NCBI GenBank assembly: GCA_030950835.1
Contig: JAUZQU010000174.1
Location: 1-33,171, forward strand
Direction: 5' to 3'
DNA: 33,171 nucleotides
Source: Mariprofundaceae bacterium
Lineage (GTDB): Bacteria > Pseudomonadota > Zetaproteobacteria > Mariprofundales > Mariprofundaceae
The notes beneath the pieces are model-generated. The model saw only the letters and a list, made by a program, of their open reading frames with translations, had not been told where the DNA came from and ran no database searches. Positions 6,609 through 13,970 of the stretch are shown here, one piece after another. Within the stretch, counting starts at the first letter, position 1. Each line of letters starts with the position of its first letter. Position numbers and translations under genes: made by a program.

Positions 6609-8264
6609 TTAAGGCTGCATGGCGTTGCGTTGTAAAGCTTGGGGAATAAACCACTTCTCTTGATTGTGATAAATGCCTGCAGGAGCAGGTTTTATGCCTT
6701 GAATACGTCGGTTCACGGCGGGCAGGGCATAAGCAGCATAAAGGAAGATGAGGGGGGTGTCGTGATGGATTTCTTGTTGCATGATGTTATACCAAGCTTG
6801 GCGTTGTGGCACATCAAAAATACGGCGAGCCTTTTCCAAAGCTTCGTCCACTTTGGCATTGCTGTAGCTTAAAAAGTTAAACTGACGTTCACCTGTTTGG
6901 GAGGAGTGCCAAATGGAGTATTGATCGGGTTCAGGGTTGAGGCTCCAGCCTAAAATGACCGCGTCAAAGTTGCGGGTGTTGATGAAGCTTGCAATGAATG
7001 CTGACCATTCAATCAAACGTATGTGTACTTTAATACCAATGGTTTGCAAACGTTGCTGGATGATGGTGGCAGTGTCGGCACGTTGTTTGTTGCCATTGTT
7101 GGTGACGATGGTGAAGACAAACTTTTTACCATTTTTGCTAACAAAGGACTCACCTGGCTGTTGTACCCAGCCTGCTTGGGCGAGTAAAGCTTTGGCTTTT
7201 TGAGGATCAAAGGGGCGCGGTTTGATGTTTTGATTGACCCAAGGTGTGCCTGGTTTGTAGGGCGTGGCAATGGCTTCACCCAAACCCAACAAGACACCAT
7301 CCACCAATTCTTGGCGGTCTATCGCATAATCAATGGCTTGGCGCACTAAAATATCATCAAAAGGAGGGCGTTTGAGGTTGAAGCCAAGGTAGCTGTAGCC
7401 TGAGCCAAGGTATTGATAACGGGTATAGTTTTGTTTGAGTTGGGCATTGTTATCAAACAAACGTTTGTATTGTATGGGGGTGAGGTTCATCGCATCAATA
7501 TGGGCAGCAGTAAGCTCTAAAAACTGGGTGGCTGAATCAGGAATGATGCGGGTGATACGTTTGTTGATCCATACCTCACCATCAAAATAATCAGGGTTGG
7601 CTGTTAAAACGATAGACTGCTGATTTTGCCAATCTTCAAGAAAATAAGGACCAATACTTGCCTTAGGTTGACGGGATAATTTGGTGTCCATGATGTCTTC
7701 ATCTTTGAAGATATGTTGGGGCAAAATGGAGAGTTGTGCCCACGAAGCAAGGGCAGGGGAGAAGGTCTCTTTATAATGCACGATAAAGGTGTGGGCATCG
7801 GGTGCTTCGGCGCTTGTGACCAAGTTATAGTCTGATTTATAAGGGCTTTGGGTATGCTCATCTTGCATCAGTTGTAGGGTAAACAGGCAATCTTGAGCGC
7901 TGAAAGGTGTACCATCGCTCCATTGAAGGTTGGGTTTGATGGTGAAGGTGATGCTGAGTTTATCTTTGGAGACTTGCCAAGATTCCGCTAATTTGGGCAC
8001 AAGCTTGAAGTTGCGGTCATATTCAAGCAAGGCGAGGTAAAGTTGACCTGCAATAGCATGGCTGGAGGCATCACCTGCAATCATGGGGATTAAATTGCTG
8101 GCATCACCAATCGAAGCATCGGTAAACTGTCCACCATGGCTTGCTTGGTAGCTTGTGGTTGTTGCAGGGTGGTTTTGGATGGGTTTTTCGTCATCAGAGC
8201 ATGAAATCAGGCAAAAAAGACTGCAAAGGATGACTAACTTGGTCGAAAACGTGCGAGAATCCAT
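6609..8264 (-). CDS. peptide/oligopeptide-binding lipoprotein (SBP family 5)
   Basis: This 551-residue extracytoplasmic solute-binding protein belongs to the DppA/OppA/MppA family. A lipoprotein signal ends in LISC, with lipidated C22. Typical family segments follow: SWQVSKDKLSITFTIKPN, LQWSDGTPFSAQDCLFTLQL, RQAIDYAIDRQELV near the middle, and NFDAVILGWSLNPEPDQY in the second half. The start has GGAG nine bases upstream and overlaps the MltD-like gene by 31 bp. No permease or ATPase subunits lie in the window, so it probably works with a transporter encoded elsewhere. Its place among murein-cutting enzymes suggests that it may capture murein peptides, as MppA does. That link is inference from neighbourhood only. 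Confidence 0.9.
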   Translation of the reverse strand: MDSRTFSTKLVILCSLFCLISCSDDEKPIQNHPATTTSYQASHGGQFTDASIGDASNLIPMIAGDASSHAIAGQLYLALLEYDRNFKLVPKLAESWQVSKDKLSITFTIKPNLQWSDGTPFSAQDCLFTLQLMQDEHTQSPYKSDYNLVTSAEAPDAHTFIVHYKETFSPALASWAQLSILPQHIFKDEDIMDTKLSRQPKASIGPYFLEDWQNQQSIVLTANPDYFDGEVWINKRITRIIPDSATQFLELTAAHIDAMNLTPIQYKRLFDNNAQLKQNYTRYQYLGSGYSYLGFNLKRPPFDDILVRQAIDYAIDRQELVDGVLLGLGEAIATPYKPGTPWVNQNIKPRPFDPQKAKALLAQAGWVQQPGESFVSKNGKKFVFTIVTNNGNKQRADTATIIQQRLQTIGIKVHIRLIEWSAFIASFINTRNFDAVILGWSLNPEPDQYSIWHSSQTGERQFNFLSYSNAKVDEALEKARRIFDVPQRQAWYNIMQQEIHHDTPLIFLYAAYALPAVNRRIQGIKPAPAGIYHNQEKWFIPQALQRNAMQP

Positions 8265-9616
8265 AATTTATCTCCTGGTCGAATAAGGCGGCGTGTGGAC
8301 ATTTGGTTGGTGCGAGCAATGGCTTTGGCAGAAGTACCAAATTTTTGGGCAATTTTCCATAATGAGTCACCACTGCGGACTTTATAACGAATACGCCGAC
8401 CTTGGGAAAGCAAAGGGTTGGTTTTAGAGGCGACATGTTTGCTGCTGCCAGCTGTGGGTACGCTGAGCTGGTGACCAATGGATAAGATGTTTTTCAAATG
8501 TGGGTTAAGTTGGCGGAGTTGCTTGATGCTGGTGCGATACTGACGCGCAATATCCCATAAATTATCACCTTTTTGAATCGTGATGCTGATGTATTTGGGT
8601 TTAAAAGCATCAGGATTGTTTTGCATGTGCAATTTTAAGCGTTGGATGTTTTCTTGGGGTAAAAAGACTTGGGTATCGTGGTGTAGGTAGTGTTGGTAAT
8701 CAAAACCAGGGTTAAAGCGGAAGACATCGTGTTGTTGAAGACCTGCGGCTGTTTCGATGGCTTTGAGGTCAACGGGGGCTTGGATGTTGATGCTTTGGAT
8801 AGGGCTAGGCGGGCTAAATTGTAGCTCTCCTTGTTCATGTAGGGCAATCATACCAAGGATTTGTTTGACATAGTGTTTGGTTTCTCTGGGGAAGGGTAGG
8901 GCATCAAGCCCTTGAGCAGGTGTCCAAGGTGTTTTGCGTAAGCGACGTTCCACACCCCAAGGCCCAAGGTTGTAAGCACAGATGGCTAAGGTCCAATTGT
9001 CAAAACGTGCGTGCAGTTGTAATAAATAAGTGATGGCAGCTTGGCTGCTTTGTTCAATATCTCTGCGACCATCAATGCCATTGCGGTGGGTAGTTCCAAG
9101 TTCTTTGGCGGTTGCTGGCATCAGCTGCCAAAGCCCCAAAGCACCAGCAGGAGACAAAGCATAAGGTTGGTATGCAGACTCGGCAACAGGTACAAATTGT
9201 AGCTCTTCAGGGGCTTGAAGTGCTTTTAATTTCAATAAGATACGTTGTCGCACATAAAGGGCGCGTTTGTCCATGCTTGCCCATAAAATTTGACTGACTC
9301 GGCGGGCTTCATCTTGGATGATCACCATGTCTTTTGCAGTTAAGTGTTGTAAAAATAATGATTGAAACTGTATGGGGGTATCAAGGGTGGTTGCAGATGT
9401 TTGTTGGTAAATGTCTACTGGGGGTTGTTGTGCTACTATAGGTTTTACTGGTAAGTGTTGAATGACATGGGTATTTTTACTTTGCGGACTGGCGCAAGCG
9501 CTTAAAATAAGCGCAAAAAAGACAGCAAGCAAGAGGTTTGGTCTAGGAGATAAGGCTAAGTTTGTATGCTTGTTGCACGAATAGGGGTAGGTAAGTGGCT
9601 TCACGATGCCAAGCAT
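8234..9616 (-). CDS. mltD: membrane-bound lytic transglycosylase with two LysM domains (MltD-like)
   Basis: This 460-residue enzyme cleaves the glycan strands of peptidoglycan between MurNAc and GlcNAc, leaving anhydro-MurNAc ends. A lipobox (LSAC, C41) follows a hydrophobic segment, so it is an outer-membrane lipoprotein. The transglycosylase domain spans about 115-230, with catalytic E146 in VAESAYQP, then GALGLWQLMPATA and AICAYNLGPWGVERR. Two LysM peptidoglycan-binding repeats lie at about 344-387 and 410-453 (KGDNLWDIARQY and SGDSLWKIAQKFGTS). The pre-lipobox segment is about 40 residues, long for a signal peptide. No good ribosome-binding site precedes ATG 9616, so a later start is possible. 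It is the first gene of the seven-gene minus-strand cluster. Confidence 0.9.
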   Translation of the reverse strand: MLGIVKPLTYPYSCNKHTNLALSPRPNLLLAVFFALILSACASPQSKNTHVIQHLPVKPIVAQQPPVDIYQQTSATTLDTPIQFQSLFLQHLTAKDMVIIQDEARRVSQILWASMDKRALYVRQRILLKLKALQAPEELQFVPVAESAYQPYALSPAGALGLWQLMPATAKELGTTHRNGIDGRRDIEQSSQAAITYLLQLHARFDNWTLAICAYNLGPWGVERRLRKTPWTPAQGLDALPFPRETKHYVKQILGMIALHEQGELQFSPPSPIQSINIQAPVDLKAIETAAGLQQHDVFRFNPGFDYQHYLHHDTQVFLPQENIQRLKLHMQNNPDAFKPKYISITIQKGDNLWDIARQYRTSIKQLRQLNPHLKNILSIGHQLSVPTAGSSKHVASKTNPLLSQGRRIRYKVRSGDSLWKIAQKFGTSAKAIARTNQMSTRRLIRPGDKLWILARFRPS

Positions 9617-9728
9617 AACATGGCTTTTTTGAAGAGGAAGAATATAAATAGGTGCTTGATATTCTATGTTTCGGGGTTAATGTTTACCGAAATGTATTGT
9701 GATCTGTGATTCTTAATATGGAGGGTGT
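9617..9728. promoter_or_regulatory. divergent intergenic region between envelope and Pil-Chp clusters
   Basis: These 112 bases must hold the promoters of both the minus-strand envelope cluster and the plus-strand pilus/chemosensory operon, but I find no convincing -35/-10 pair in either direction. Two patterns stand out. One is an inverted repeat, TTTCGG (9669-9674) with CCGAAA (9687-9692). The other is a direct repeat of TGTGAT (9698-9703 and 9705-9710) with a 7-base period. GGAGGG at 9720-9725 is the ribosome-binding site of the pilB-like gene. Confidence 0.35.
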
Positions 9729-11939
9729 ATGCTGCTAAAGCAACAGCGAGAGTTGATTGATACTGGTCTTGTTTCACAAGAACAGATTTCAGAAGCTTTA
9801 GAAAGCGACCAAGCCAAAAAAGGCGGATTATTGTTGGTATTGCTTGCTATGCCTGACCTTGATAGCAATATGATTTTACAAGCCCTTGCTAAAATTTATA
9901 AAGTTCCTTACTTAGATTTAGACAACGTAGAAATTGATGCGGAAGTGGTCAAAAAATGCCCTGAAGAGCTGTGTACAGAGTATGGGTTTGTGCCGATTGA
10001 TGTTACAGGCGGCGAAATGGTGATTGCTACGGGCAATCCTATGGATTATGCGGGTATGGATGCCTTGCAGTTTAAATTGGGGCAACGTGTGCGCCCTGTG
10101 TTTGCCAGCCCTGAATTGATTCAAAAGCATATTCGTGCACTTTTTAGTGATGGTGATGCAGCGTTTGATGATGCAATGTCAGGTTTATCGGGTGGGGCAG
10201 GTTTTGAAAATGTAGAAGAAGAAGATAATGATGACTCTTCAGATTTGGATGCGCTGAAAAAAGGTGCAGATGGTTCGCCGATTATCAAATTGGTCAATGG
10301 CATTATCATTAAAGCCATGCAATTGGGCAGCTCGGATATTCATATTGAAGCGGGTGAGAAAGCCAGCGTGGTGCGTTTGCGCGTAGATGGACGTTTGCGG
10401 GCAGTGATGCAGTTTCCTAATAAGGCGCACTCCATGCTTGCTTCGCGCATCAAAATCATGTCGAAGCTGGACATTTCCAATGTAAGAACGCCACAAGATG
10501 GGCGCACCCGTGTCAAATTCATGGGTAAAAGCTTCGATATGCGTATTTCAACACTGCCTGCTTTGTATGGCGAAAAAGTGGTGATGCGTATTCTGGATAA
10601 ATCAGGGCTTTCGTTGTCGTTGGACATTTTGGCCTTTGAGAAAACTGCAGACAAACGTATCCGTGAATGTATTTCCCGCTCTACAGGCGCAGTGCTGGTG
10701 ACAGGGCCTACTGGTTCTGGTAAAACAACAACGTTGTACTCATTTTTACATCATATTAATGATGAAGAAACCAATATTGTGACAGTGGAAGACCCTGTCG
10801 AGTTTCAAATTAAAGGTTTGAACCAAGTGCAGGTTAACCCCAAAGCAGGCATGACTTTCGCGGCTGCTTTGCGCTCTATTTTACGTCAAGATCCTGACAT
10901 CGTGATGGTGGGTGAGATTCGTGATGAGGAAACAGCGCATATTGCGCTACATGCGGCGCAAACGGGTCACTTGGTGTTTTCTACTTTGCATACCAATGAT
11001 GCCCCTTCCACGGTGAGTCGTTTGGTGGAAATGGGTACGGATGCGGTGGCGCTTTCTTCATGTTTAAACATGGTGGTGGCGCAACGTTTGGCGCGTAGAT
11101 TATGTGGTAAGTGTAAAAAGAAAATAAGCCCTACGCCTGAAATGATTCAGCTGTATGAGATGCATGAAGGTATGGAAATTTATGAGCCTGTGGGTTGTAA
11201 GGCTTGCATGAACATTGGTTATAAAGGGCGTTGTGGTATTCATGAAACGCTTTATGTGAATGATGTGGTGCGTGAGGCGATTGCCCGCGAAGCTTCGGAT
11301 CAAGAGTTGATGCAGATTTGTCGTGAGCAGGGTATGTACACGCTTTTTGAAGACGGTATGAACAAGGTGTTGGCTGGTGTCACCAGTGTTAAAGAAATTA
11401 CACGCATGGCGAAGATGCCTGAAGATTTCACTTTCAGAGATAGGCTAGATGAAGACGGTAATTTGATGTCTTTGGGGCAGGCTCAGGAAGCGCGCAGCTC
11501 TTCTCAGCTGACTTCAAGCGTAGATAACGAGCGCAATACGGTGTTGGTGGTGGATGACTCTAAGAGTATTCGCAGCTTGGTGCGTTTTGTTTTGCAGGCT
11601 GAAGGTTACGATGTGATTGAAGCTGAAGACGGGCAAAAAGGTTTGGCGTTGCTGCAACAAGCAGGTTCTAAGTTGTGTTTGGTGATTGTAGACTTTGAAA
11701 TGCCGCATATGACTGGCCCTGAAATGATTGCGGCAGTGCGGCAGAAGAGTAAATATGATGATATACCTTTGGTGATGTTGACTTCGCGTAAAGATGAGGA
11801 AGATGAAGTGTTTGGCTTGGATACAGGCGCGGATGATTATATCTGTAAACCAGTAGAGCCGATGAAGTTGCAAGCTAGAGCGCGTAAAACAATCAATATG
11901 TATAATCGCATTCGTTTGGCAACACATGGGCAGGGTTAG
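9729..11939 (+). CDS. pilB: PilB/GspE-type pilus assembly ATPase fused to a C-terminal receiver domain
   Basis: This 736-residue cytoplasmic motor ATPase would drive type IV pilus extension (a secretion ATPase is the alternative). It has an N-terminal GspE/MshEN-like domain (about 1-140), then a full secretion ATPase core: Walker A GPTGSGKTT (326-334), the Asp box VTVEDPVEF (from 351), Walker B DPDIVMVGEIRD (388-399), the His box TGHLVFSTLHTN (412-423), and a zinc tetracysteine C459, C462, C490, C493. After a short linker comes an intact receiver domain (602-736) with D609-D610, phosphoacceptor D655 (VIVDFEMP), T685 and K707 (ICKPVEP). Ordinary PilB is about 570 residues and lacks the receiver. 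The N-terminal motif is only a partial match to the c-di-GMP-binding MshEN pattern (no RLG start). It is the first gene of the operon, and cheW begins at its stop codon. Confidence 0.9.
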   Translation: MLLKQQRELIDTGLVSQEQISEALESDQAKKGGLLLVLLAMPDLDSNMILQALAKIYKVPYLDLDNVEIDAEVVKKCPEELCTEYGFVPIDVTGGEMVIATGNPMDYAGMDALQFKLGQRVRPVFASPELIQKHIRALFSDGDAAFDDAMSGLSGGAGFENVEEEDNDDSSDLDALKKGADGSPIIKLVNGIIIKAMQLGSSDIHIEAGEKASVVRLRVDGRLRAVMQFPNKAHSMLASRIKIMSKLDISNVRTPQDGRTRVKFMGKSFDMRISTLPALYGEKVVMRILDKSGLSLSLDILAFEKTADKRIRECISRSTGAVLVTGPTGSGKTTTLYSFLHHINDEETNIVTVEDPVEFQIKGLNQVQVNPKAGMTFAAALRSILRQDPDIVMVGEIRDEETAHIALHAAQTGHLVFSTLHTNDAPSTVSRLVEMGTDAVALSSCLNMVVAQRLARRLCGKCKKKISPTPEMIQLYEMHEGMEIYEPVGCKACMNIGYKGRCGIHETLYVNDVVREAIAREASDQELMQICREQGMYTLFEDGMNKVLAGVTSVKEITRMAKMPEDFTFRDRLDEDGNLMSLGQAQEARSSSQLTSSVDNERNTVLVVDDSKSIRSLVRFVLQAEGYDVIEAEDGQKGLALLQQAGSKLCLVIVDFEMPHMTGPEMIAAVRQKSKYDDIPLVMLTSRKDEEDEVFGLDTGADDYICKPVEPMKLQARARKTINMYNRIRLATHGQG

Positions 11940-11941
11940 TG

Positions 11942-12421
11942 ATGTTCAAGGAGACTGAATTTAGTTCTACGCAGGAGATTCGCGATGCGGTATCGGCTGC
12001 TGCAGGTGAAGATGTTGCAGTGTTTGATTATATGCGGGTGCAAATGAATGGTGAAGCGTTTTTGCTTCCAGTGCCTGCGGTATTGGGTATTTTGCGCCCA
12101 GTGACGTTGACACCTGTGCCTATGGCGCCAGATCATTTGATGGGCGTGGCGAATATTCGGGGTCAAATCTTTTGTATTGTTGACCCTGGCAAAGCGTTGC
12201 ACTTAAAACAGGCGCGAAAAGCCCAAGATACAAATAGTCGTTTTTTGTTGTTAAGGCATGCTAGAGTGAATTTGGGCATGTGGGTAGAAGAAGTGTTTGA
12301 TTTGCACCGTGTGCGTGAGGATGAGCTGCCAGAAGATACAGGGCATGTGTACCAAACAGGTGTGATCAATACCCAACATGGGGACTTGCCGATATTACGC
12401 GTACAAGTATTGTTTGATTGA
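11942..12421 (+). CDS. cheW: CheW/PilI-like chemosensory scaffold protein
   Basis: This small soluble protein (159 residues) consists of one CheW domain that couples CheA to chemoreceptors. The domain begins at about residue 22 (YMRVQMNGEAFLLPVPAVLGI). The hallmark GVANIRGQIFCIVDPGKAL matches the G-x-x-N-x-R-G-x-I pattern. The remaining strands run to the C-terminus. A GTG codon at 11939 overlaps the pilB stop, and ATG 11942 directly follows it. Either could start translation, and both imply coupling to the pilus ATPase gene. It most likely serves the receptor and CheA encoded just downstream. Pil-Chp systems usually have two CheW-like proteins; only one free CheW is seen here, besides the CheW domain inside CheA. 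Confidence 0.88.
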   Translation: MFKETEFSSTQEIRDAVSAAAGEDVAVFDYMRVQMNGEAFLLPVPAVLGILRPVTLTPVPMAPDHLMGVANIRGQIFCIVDPGKALHLKQARKAQDTNSRFLLLRHARVNLGMWVEEVFDLHRVREDELPEDTGHVYQTGVINTQHGDLPILRVQVLFD

Positions 12422-12451
12422 TGAAAGATGGAAAAGAATGGAGTAATAACA

Positions 12452-13954
12452 ATGGCTGAAGAAATCAGTGTTGGGCAAGATGAAATCAAAGAAGTAAGCA
12501 GTAAAAAGAAAGAGAAGAAATCCGTTAACTTAAGGCAGTTGGCACGACGCAATATGGCCTGGTCATCTATGTTTTTTGTGGTGCTTATCGGAACGGTGGG
12601 TTTCACCTCTTTTCAGGCGACTACGAATATGGATGCATTGTCGTCTTTGTATGAACAGCAGAATGATTTGGAACGATTTCGGGCGACAGTGCCCGATGTA
12701 TTGCTGCCTTTGAATGACTTTGTGTTGACCGGAAATGAAGAAGATATTCATAAAATTGAGACTGCAACCCAACAATTTAACCAGCTTTATGCACGGGTAT
12801 CTCAGTTCTCTTTGTTGACTGCTGAAGATGCAAGCGAGTTGGATAGTGTGAACCAGCTGATGACTTTGGTAAGTACATCAGCTGATGATATTACATCAGG
12901 CGTCACCCCTGATGACCAAATTGGTAGCTTGGCGATTGTAGCGCGAAACTTGGTGTTTGTGGTGCAAAAGAAGATTAACACAGTGGCAGGACATTTGAAA
13001 AACGCTTTGGTGGCAGAAACGGATAGTAAAACGGAACAAATGACCATGTTGATGTATATCAATATGGGTATTATTGCGGCAATTTTGATGCTTTTGTTTG
13101 TTTTAAGCCGTGGTTTCACCTCCAGTATAACCAATCGTATCACTACAGTGGCACAGAATGTTGCTTTATCATCCGAAGATATTTTGGCGGCGGTGGATCA
13201 TCAGGCAACAGCTTCAGGCACCCAAGCGAAAACGGTGGTAGATGTGACGGGTGAGTTGAGTGTGATGTCCAGTGCAGCGATTAAAATCGCGAGTACGGCA
13301 ACCAGTGTAGAGCGTATTGCAACTGCAACAACACTGGCGGCGAATGATGGGGTGAAAGCAGTGAAAGAAGCGATTGGTTACATGGACAGGATTCGTGCGG
13401 AAGTGGAATTGATTGCGGAGAAAGTATCCGATGCGGGGCGAAAAGCAGAGCAGATTTTGGAATCAGTCGATTCGATTCAGGAAATTGCTGATGAGACCCA
13501 TTTACTGGCACTTAATGCATCTATTGAGTCTGCAGCTGCGGGTGAATTTGGTAAACGTTTTGCCGTGGTGGCGAGTGAGGTGCGTAGGCTTTCTGAACGT
13601 GCAAGAGAGTTTACAGAAGAGATTCAAACGGTGGTCAATGAAGTGCATACGTCTACCAAGGAGTCCATTGATGTGACCCGGCAAGGGCTTGCCGAGGTGG
13701 CAAAAGGGGTGGAAATTGCGCGTCGTGCGGGTGATGCACTGGTGAAAATGCAGGACATGTCGGAGAAAACAAGTCAGGCGGTACATACCATTGCTTTGGC
13801 AACCAAACGTCAAAGTGATACGAGTGAGAAATTTGTGGTGACCATGCAACAGATGTCACAACTCTTACAAAACTCAGCTGTTGAGATGCAGGATTCGCGT
13901 GATTCAGCGGTACAGTTGAATAATGTGTCGGATGAATTGAGAAAGTTCGTTTAA
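12452..13954 (+). CDS. short methyl-accepting chemotaxis-type receptor (PilJ-like position)
   Basis: This is a 500-residue membrane receptor. TM1 is at about residues 36-55, a modest periplasmic domain of about 140 residues is mostly helical, and TM2 is at about 200-219. The cytoplasmic signalling hairpin is centred on ADETHLLALNASIESAAAGE, from about 347. The usual sequence there is closer to QTNLLALNAAIEAARAGE, so the tip is divergent. I see no HAMP domain with its D-E-(I/L)-G motif after TM2. ATG 12452 is preferred over 12428 because GGAG lies eight bases before it. The gene sits between cheW and cheA, as PilJ does in Pil-Chp systems, and is probably the array's receptor. The ligand is unknown. 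Confidence 0.87.
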   Translation: MAEEISVGQDEIKEVSSKKKEKKSVNLRQLARRNMAWSSMFFVVLIGTVGFTSFQATTNMDALSSLYEQQNDLERFRATVPDVLLPLNDFVLTGNEEDIHKIETATQQFNQLYARVSQFSLLTAEDASELDSVNQLMTLVSTSADDITSGVTPDDQIGSLAIVARNLVFVVQKKINTVAGHLKNALVAETDSKTEQMTMLMYINMGIIAAILMLLFVLSRGFTSSITNRITTVAQNVALSSEDILAAVDHQATASGTQAKTVVDVTGELSVMSSAAIKIASTATSVERIATATTLAANDGVKAVKEAIGYMDRIRAEVELIAEKVSDAGRKAEQILESVDSIQEIADETHLLALNASIESAAAGEFGKRFAVVASEVRRLSERAREFTEEIQTVVNEVHTSTKESIDVTRQGLAEVAKGVEIARRAGDALVKMQDMSEKTSQAVHTIALATKRQSDTSEKFVVTMQQMSQLLQNSAVEMQDSRDSAVQLNNVSDELRKFV

Positions 13955-13970
13955 GCGTATATAACTTAAT

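Noticed and set aside
9729-10150. c-di-GMP binding by the N-terminal domain of the PilB-like ATPase
   Set aside because: Only part of the MshEN pattern is present and the leading RLG is missing, so ligand binding cannot be supported from sequence.
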